A DNA stretch of 29,009 nt from the NCBI GenBank assembly GCA_009700405.1, contig WLMD01000004.1, forward strand, positions 1 to 29,009. The letters are read 5' to 3'. This document shows positions 24,232-29,009 of this stretch, piece by piece. Every line of letters starts with the position of its first letter. Position 1 is the first letter of the stretch. A program made the position numbers and the translations under genes. The notes under the pieces were generated by a model. That model was not told the origin of the DNA and searched no databases. It saw nothing but the letters and a program-made list of their open reading frames with translations. The stretch comes from Actinomycetota bacterium. Its GTDB lineage: Bacteria > Actinomycetota > Actinomycetes > Nanopelagicales > Nanopelagicaceae.

Positions 24232-24714
24232 TTATTTCTGACCTCCTAGGCGAACGCGTAGTGCCTCGTGAACTTTGGGTGGAACCATGACGGAAACATC
24301 TCCACCAAAGTGTGCAAGTTCTTTTACGATTGATGATGAAAGAAATGAATGCGCGGGAGATGTCGCCATGAACATCGTCTCAATCTTTGCTGCTTGAAAG
24401 TTAATTTGGGCCATCTGCAACTCGTAATCAAAATCCGTTACCGCGCGAAGTCCTTTAACAATGGTCCCGATGTTATTTGCTTTGCAATAATCTGTTAATA
24501 GGCCATACCAAGAATCCACAACGACATTTCCGAAATCTTTCGTTGTCTCGCGGATCATTTCGATTCGCTCCTCAACTGTAAAAAGGGAGGATTTTGTGCG
24601 ATTTTCCAAGACCGCCACAACCACCTGGTCAAAGCGGGCGCTGGCGCGCTCGATGATATCTAGGTGACCATATGTGATCGGATCGAAGGATCCAGGACAA
24701 ACGGCGCTCTTCAT
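24232..24714 (-). CDS. coaD: Phosphopantetheine adenylyltransferase
   Basis: 160 residues, normal length. GSFDPITYGH (8-17) is the nucleotidyltransferase T/HxGH motif, KGLRAVTDFDYE the substrate loop, and SSSIVKELA the C-terminal ATP-binding ISSTxVR-like motif. It transfers AMP from ATP to 4'-phosphopantetheine, the penultimate step of coenzyme A synthesis. It starts at ATG 24712-24714, 29 bases after rsmD. Confidence 0.97.
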   Translation of the reverse strand: MKSAVCPGSFDPITYGHLDIIERASARFDQVVVAVLENRTKSSLFTVEERIEMIRETTKDFGNVVVDSWYGLLTDYCKANNIGTIVKGLRAVTDFDYELQMAQINFQAAKIETMFMATSPAHSFLSSSIVKELAHFGGDVSVMVPPKVHEALRVRLGGQK

Positions 24715-24743
24715 GTCGCAAACGCTAGCAATAGTTGAGGCTC

Positions 24744-25313
24744 TTATCCATTTTGAGCCAGGATTGCGTAGTAAATCAGGGCCTGGCCGTACTTTCGCTC
24801 ACGCAGAGGCTGATACCCAACAGGCCACTTCAAGGTTTCTGCTTTTGCTGCTCGCTCTACTGCAACAAGTCCATCGGCTCGAATGAATCCTCCCGCAAGT
24901 AATTGGATGAGAAGAAGATCAAGCTCTTTAGATGAAAAATCATAGGGTGGGTCTATATAGATAATGTTGTAACTAGTGGTTGCTGGCATTTCAAGAAACT
25001 TATGCGCAGACATTGGATAGAGATGAAACTCTCCGACAGTCTTTCCAATGAGTTCTGTATTGGCACGAATTGTCTTACATGCACTTTCATCTCTCTCGAC
25101 TGCGTGCACAAGTACTGCTCCACGCGAAAGTGCTTCCAGCCCAATTGCTCCAGATCCAGCAAATAGATCGAGAAAACTTAATCCTAAGAAATCACCAAAC
25201 TCTGACATTAATGAAGAGAACAAGCCTTCACGTGCTCGATCAGAAGTAGGTCTTGTCGCACCGGCAACTGAAGCGAGAGTCCGGCCTTTGGCGACTCCAG
25301 CAATAATCCTCAT
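24744..25313 (-). CDS. rsmD: 16S rRNA (guanine966-N2)-methyltransferase RsmD
   Basis: 189 residues. MRIIAGVAKGRTLA and TRPTSDRAREGLF are the family N terminus, LDLFAGSGAIGLEAL (48-62) binds S-adenosylmethionine, and DPPY (121-124) is the amino-methyltransferase catalytic motif. It modifies G966 of 16S rRNA in assembled 30S subunits. The rsmD-coaD pair is common in bacteria. It follows recG by 16 bases. Confidence 0.96.
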   Translation of the reverse strand: MRIIAGVAKGRTLASVAGATRPTSDRAREGLFSSLMSEFGDFLGLSFLDLFAGSGAIGLEALSRGAVLVHAVERDESACKTIRANTELIGKTVGEFHLYPMSAHKFLEMPATTSYNIIYIDPPYDFSSKELDLLLIQLLAGGFIRADGLVAVERAAKAETLKWPVGYQPLRERKYGQALIYYAILAQNG

Positions 25314-25329
25314 GGCGCTATCTTACTTT

Positions 25330-27501
25330 TTAGCCCTTATCTATGTAGTCAGCTGCCTCATTGGCCCGTAAATCACTCAATGCGGTCGCTAAAAGTGGGT
25401 ACTGATTCAACAAAGGATCCGTGTCAACGAGCAATTGCGCAGCTGAACGGGCTGAATCGATAAGGACCTCGTCGCGAAGCACGCGCAGTAAACGAAGATG
25501 CGAGCGGGTGCCCGACTGACTAGATCCCAATACATCGCCTTCTCTGCGTTGCTCAAGGTCAATGCGGGATAATTCAAAACCATCGAGTGTTCCTGCAACA
25601 GCATCGAGTCGAAGCCTGGCTGGCATTTCTTGCTCGACATTTGTCACCAGCAAACATAATCCCGGCGAAGTGCCGCGTCCAACTCGCCCACGCAATTGAT
25701 GAAGCTGCGAAACTCCGAAACGGTCAGCATCCATGATCACCATGATTGTTGCGTTCGGAACATCTACACCAACTTCAATGACGGTCGTGGAAACCAAAAC
25801 GTCGATCTCTCCAGCGCTAAATGCACGCATAGTCATGTCTTTTTCATCCGATGAAAGCTGCCCGTGCAACATCGCAACCTTTAAACCGGCAAGAGGTCCG
25901 CTGTGCAACGATGGTGCCAATTCTTCAACACTGGCCATCTGGGCAGTTGTTGTCCCAAAAAGGAAATCCATATCTGAATCTGCAGATTGTGTTGCACTTA
26001 TTCGAGGGGCAACGACATAAGCCTGATGGCCTTGTGCCACTTCCTCTCGAATGCGCGCCCATGCGCGCTCGACAAAGGCTGGTTTTTCTGCGGCCGCAAT
26101 GACATGAGTAGTTATCGGTTGTCGGCCTAATGGCAATTCACGCAAAGTTGAAACATCTAAATCGCCAAAGACAGTCATTGCGACCGTACGTGGGATTGGT
26201 GTTGCGGTCATGACCAATAAATGTGGAGGAAATTCTGCCTTTGTCTTTAGGGCATCTCTTTGTTCAACACCAAATCTATGTTGCTCATCAACCACAATTA
26301 AACCCAGATCTGCAAATGCAACGCTCTCCCCCAAAAGTGCGTGGGTTCCAATTACTATTCCGGCATCCCCGGATGCTGCAAGTGCAAGGGATTCTTTACG
26401 TGATGCAGCGTTCTGTGAACCCGTAATAAGAGTTACTTGAGTGGCATATTCAGCGCCTCCAAGCATTCCGCCCTGTCCCAGTGCTCCCAAAAGTTTGTTA
26501 AAGGTTCGCAAATGTTGTTGTGCCAAAACTTCAGTTGGCGCGAGTAGAGCAGATTGCCCTCCGCTATCTACAACAGCCAGCATTGCTCTCATCGCAACAA
26601 TCGTCTTTCCCGAACCAACTTCACCTTGCAGGAGGCGATGCATCGGATGAGAAGCTGCCAGATCGTTCTCAATTTCCTCGGTTACTGCAATTTGTCCAGG
26701 TGTTAATTCAAAAGGCAAAGTGGCATCAAAAGCCTCAAGTAATCCACCTTTACGAACGGGACGCGACTTTGCATTGAGCGCCCGAAGTTCTGCGCGTCTC
26801 ACTACTAGCAACAACTGCAATAAAAATGCTTCGTCAAATGTTAAACGCTCTCGTGCGCGATCGGCCTGGGAAAGATCTGTTGGTTGATGAAGATTGGTGA
26901 GCGCCTCTTTAAGGGTGGGATAATTATGCTCAGTGCGTATGTTTTCTGGAAGAAAATCTGGGACATCATCTAGCGCCTCTATCGCTAATTTCATGCATTG
27001 GGCAATTTTCCATGACGGCAATTTTCCTGTCGCTGGATATAGCGGTAAATACTTACCCGCAAACTCATCTATGGCGCTATCAACATCGCTTCCATCCGCA
27101 ATGAGTTCGTAATCTGGATGCGAGAGTTGTTTCTTACCTTTGAAGTCGCCAACTTTTCCCGCAAAAAGTCCTTGGCGGCCGACTCTCAGTTCGCGTTCGC
27201 GCCATGCTTGGTTAAAGAAAGTCAGTGAGAGTTTTGAACGACCATCAGTGACAATCACTTCGAGTATGGTCCCTTTGCGCCCTTGAAGAGTTCGCGTATT
27301 GGTGCTGAATATCTCCGCCAGAATAGTAACTTCATCATCGGCCTTGAGTTCAGAAATATCGCTGAGTTCTCCGCGCACAACATATCGGCGCGGATAATGG
27401 CGCAAGAGATCATCAACGGTATGTGCTCCAATGCCATTTTCTAAGGCGGTGGCCGTGCGATCTCCCACAACGTCGCGTAATCGAGTCTCTAGGGTTGCCA
27501 C
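25330..27501 (-). CDS. recG: ATP-dependent DNA helicase RecG
   Basis: 723 residues from GTG 27499-27501. An N-terminal wedge/OB domain (about 1-200) is followed by helicase motifs: GEVGSGKT (Walker A, about 290-297), PTEVLA, DEQHRFGV (motif II, about 403), MTATPIPRT (motif III), and TTVIEVGVDVPN and QLHQLRGRVGRG in the second RecA lobe. It remodels stalled replication forks and Holliday junctions. An in-frame ATG at 27556-27558 would overlap cydC by 40 bases and has no ribosome-binding site. The GTG start has GCGAGAG upstream, lies 17 bases after the cydC stop, and gives MATLETRLRDVVG, which matches actinobacterial RecG N termini. Confidence 0.95.
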   Translation of the reverse strand: MATLETRLRDVVGDRTATALENGIGAHTVDDLLRHYPRRYVVRGELSDISELKADDEVTILAEIFSTNTRTLQGRKGTILEVIVTDGRSKLSLTFFNQAWRERELRVGRQGLFAGKVGDFKGKKQLSHPDYELIADGSDVDSAIDEFAGKYLPLYPATGKLPSWKIAQCMKLAIEALDDVPDFLPENIRTEHNYPTLKEALTNLHQPTDLSQADRARERLTFDEAFLLQLLLVVRRAELRALNAKSRPVRKGGLLEAFDATLPFELTPGQIAVTEEIENDLAASHPMHRLLQGEVGSGKTIVAMRAMLAVVDSGGQSALLAPTEVLAQQHLRTFNKLLGALGQGGMLGGAEYATQVTLITGSQNAASRKESLALAASGDAGIVIGTHALLGESVAFADLGLIVVDEQHRFGVEQRDALKTKAEFPPHLLVMTATPIPRTVAMTVFGDLDVSTLRELPLGRQPITTHVIAAAEKPAFVERAWARIREEVAQGHQAYVVAPRISATQSADSDMDFLFGTTTAQMASVEELAPSLHSGPLAGLKVAMLHGQLSSDEKDMTMRAFSAGEIDVLVSTTVIEVGVDVPNATIMVIMDADRFGVSQLHQLRGRVGRGTSPGLCLLVTNVEQEMPARLRLDAVAGTLDGFELSRIDLEQRREGDVLGSSQSGTRSHLRLLRVLRDEVLIDSARSAAQLLVDTDPLLNQYPLLATALSDLRANEAADYIDKG

Positions 27502-27518
27502 GGCGACATTCTCTCGCT

Positions 27519-29009
27519 TTAGCGAAGGAGTTGCAGAGTATTCGTGGCGCGATTCCATCCCGAATGAGTAACAACTATGAGTGTTCGTCCAAGGGCAAGC
27601 ACCCTGTCTTCAATGCGGACTGCCAAATCGGAATCTAGATGCTCCGTTGGTTCGTCCAAAATTAGAACTGGCGCAGGAGAGAGCAATGCACGAGCCAGAT
27701 TAAGACGCTTCACTTCTCCCCCTGAAAGGCCGCGACCCAAGTCTCCAATGATGGTGCTCAATCCATCTGGGAGGTGATCCACCAAAGAGTCAAGCTCTAC
27801 AATTCCTAACACTTTCAATAACTCTTCATCCAATGCCATAGGTGATGCAATCTTAAGATTCTCTCGCAATGATGTATTAAATACATGCCCACTCTGAATA
27901 GAACCAGTGATGTACATCCAGAGGTCATCAATATCCCTTAACTCGACGTCATTGATTAATACCGAACCCTCATAGGGCAGCAGCCCGAGTAGTGCCATTG
28001 ATAACGTTGATTTGCCGCTTCCACTGCGCCCGCGAATTACTAAACACTCACCGCTCTTTAGGGTAAAGGAAACTGGAGTCATGAAATGTTGATTATCGTC
28101 CCACTTAACCTGAACGTTTGTGGCACTGATTTCTACGATTGATGAATCAAGAGAAACTTTCCCAATAGATAACTCTTGAATTTCTTCTTGCAAGGTCTTG
28201 ATTTCACTGCGAGCAAGTAGCATCTTGCCAGCGCTGTAGAGATTCGGATACCAAGCCGTGATTCCTTCAAACATAACTAAGGGTAGGAATATCAGCATCG
28301 TGATTTGTACTGCAGGTAAATCTTTCTGACTATTCAGGTGGCTTGCCATGAATGCAAGAGAAACAACGGTGAATCCCATGGCAAGAACAAAGAAGAATTG
28401 GTAACGCCGAACATGACGGAGTAAGGAATTCTCCTTCTTCCATATTGCATCTTCAATTACAGATGTCTTGGCCAAGCGCTCATTTAAGTACCCATACAAC
28501 TGAGCTTCAGCGATTCCGTGAGCCGCTTGCTCGATACAGGCAGAGTATTCACTTTCGGAGTGTTCGATTTCTCGTGCAACTATTTCAGCACCATTCTTCA
28601 CGAGAATAGGGACAATAATCAGCAGAAGCACACTCGTTGGGAAAGTGATCCAAAAAGACTCAGGGCGAATCCAATACCCAACCAATACTCCGGCTGACAC
28701 AGAAATCGTTGCCGCAACATGTGGCAAGGTGATTCGAAGTTGATATTCCTGTGCCCGCTCTACGTCATCTACTACTCGTTTAACCAATTCTCCGGAATTA
28801 AAGTCCCTGACTAACGAAACTGAACGTGATGTGATTTTTTCAAAGAGCTGAACTCGAAGCTGAGTCAGTCGATCAAAGACCACTTTATGGCTACTTAGAC
28901 GTTCGAAATATCTGGCTACCGAGCGGGCAATTCCAAAGAAACGAACCATAACTATCGAAACACTTAAGGTGAGTAGAGGTGGCTGCGATGAAGCCATCGT
29001 TATTAGCCA
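27519..29009 (-). CDS. cydC: ABC exporter subunit CydC (5' end cut by right window edge)
   Basis: 496 codons are visible and the reading frame stays open to base 29009, so the true start lies outside. A transmembrane exporter domain includes RFFGIARSVARYFERLSSHKVVFDRL in its first part (RYFERLSSH is typical of CydC). It is followed by a nucleotide-binding domain with GRSGSGKST (Walker A, roughly 28005-28030), IQSGHVFNTSLREN (Q-loop), LSGGEVKRLNLARALL (signature, near 27710) and VLILDEPTEHLD (Walker B), and a THS switch histidine. CydDC exports thiols or handles heme for cytochrome bd assembly. cydD would be expected just beyond the right edge. The distinction from other exporter ABCs is moderately secure. 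Confidence 0.82.
   Translation of the reverse strand, partial: WLITMASSQPPLLTLSVSIVMVRFFGIARSVARYFERLSSHKVVFDRLTQLRVQLFEKITSRSVSLVRDFNSGELVKRVVDDVERAQEYQLRITLPHVAATISVSAGVLVGYWIRPESFWITFPTSVLLLIIVPILVKNGAEIVAREIEHSESEYSACIEQAAHGIAEAQLYGYLNERLAKTSVIEDAIWKKENSLLRHVRRYQFFFVLAMGFTVVSLAFMASHLNSQKDLPAVQITMLIFLPLVMFEGITAWYPNLYSAGKMLLARSEIKTLQEEIQELSIGKVSLDSSIVEISATNVQVKWDDNQHFMTPVSFTLKSGECLVIRGRSGSGKSTLSMALLGLLPYEGSVLINDVELRDIDDLWMYITGSIQSGHVFNTSLRENLKIASPMALDEELLKVLGIVELDSLVDHLPDGLSTIIGDLGRGLSGGEVKRLNLARALLSPAPVLILDEPTEHLDSDLAVRIEDRVLALGRTLIVVTHSGWNRATNTLQLLR

Noticed and set aside
1..29009. Mobile elements, CRISPR arrays, tRNA/rRNA genes, phage or defence islands
   Set aside because: No transposase-like protein, terminal inverted repeats, regularly spaced repeats, cloverleaf-like segments or defence domains were seen. 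All long frames belong to the housekeeping and catabolic genes listed.

Overview
The window reads as a chromosomal segment of a small-genome actinobacterium. The order rpmF-rnc-smc-ftsY-amt-glnK-glnD-ffh-rpsP-khpA-rimM-trmD is characteristic of Actinobacteria. Base composition is moderate (high 40s % GC by eye), genes are nearly gapless, GTG/TTG starts are common, and FtsY is minimal. Together these suggest a streamlined planktonic lineage such as the freshwater acI group (Nanopelagicales). The assignment is inference from gene content, not a database match.

Left block (1-8399) is catabolic. A minus-strand operon encodes a GlpK-like FGGY kinase, a glycerol-3-phosphate-dehydrogenase-type FAD enzyme with a C-terminal BFD [2Fe-2S] domain, and the start of a pyridine-nucleotide-disulfide-type FAD oxidoreductase that runs off the left edge. 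It resembles the kinase/dehydrogenase/oxidoreductase sets used for glycerol or other polyols. Divergent from it, on the plus strand, are an APC permease, a glutamine-synthetase-like amine ligase, an aldehyde dehydrogenase and a short-chain dehydrogenase. A class I glutamine amidotransferase converges on the end of this set. Together they can be read as gamma-glutamylation-dependent catabolism of an imported amine, possibly an amino alcohol. A strong hairpin terminator separates the permease from the ligase.

Middle block (8411-17664), all minus strand: rpsP, a KH protein, rimM, trmD, an acyl-ACP desaturase and the amidotransferase form one run. Upstream of it is the nitrogen-control run amt-glnK-glnD followed by ffh. 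A good promoter with an overlapping GTTAC-N6-GTTAC element lies before amt.

Right block (17761-29009), all minus strand, is housekeeping: cydC (cut by the right edge), recG, rsmD, coaD, a DivIVA-like coiled-coil gene, a DUF177/YceD gene, rpmF, rnc, smc and ftsY. Most gaps are 0-30 bases. The largest, before rpmF, carries a hairpin and three 10-bp tandem repeats. Ribonuclease III appears to start at a CTG codon.

No tRNA, rRNA, CRISPR array, insertion sequence, phage gene or recognisable defence system was seen. No stretch above about 150 bases lacks a gene.
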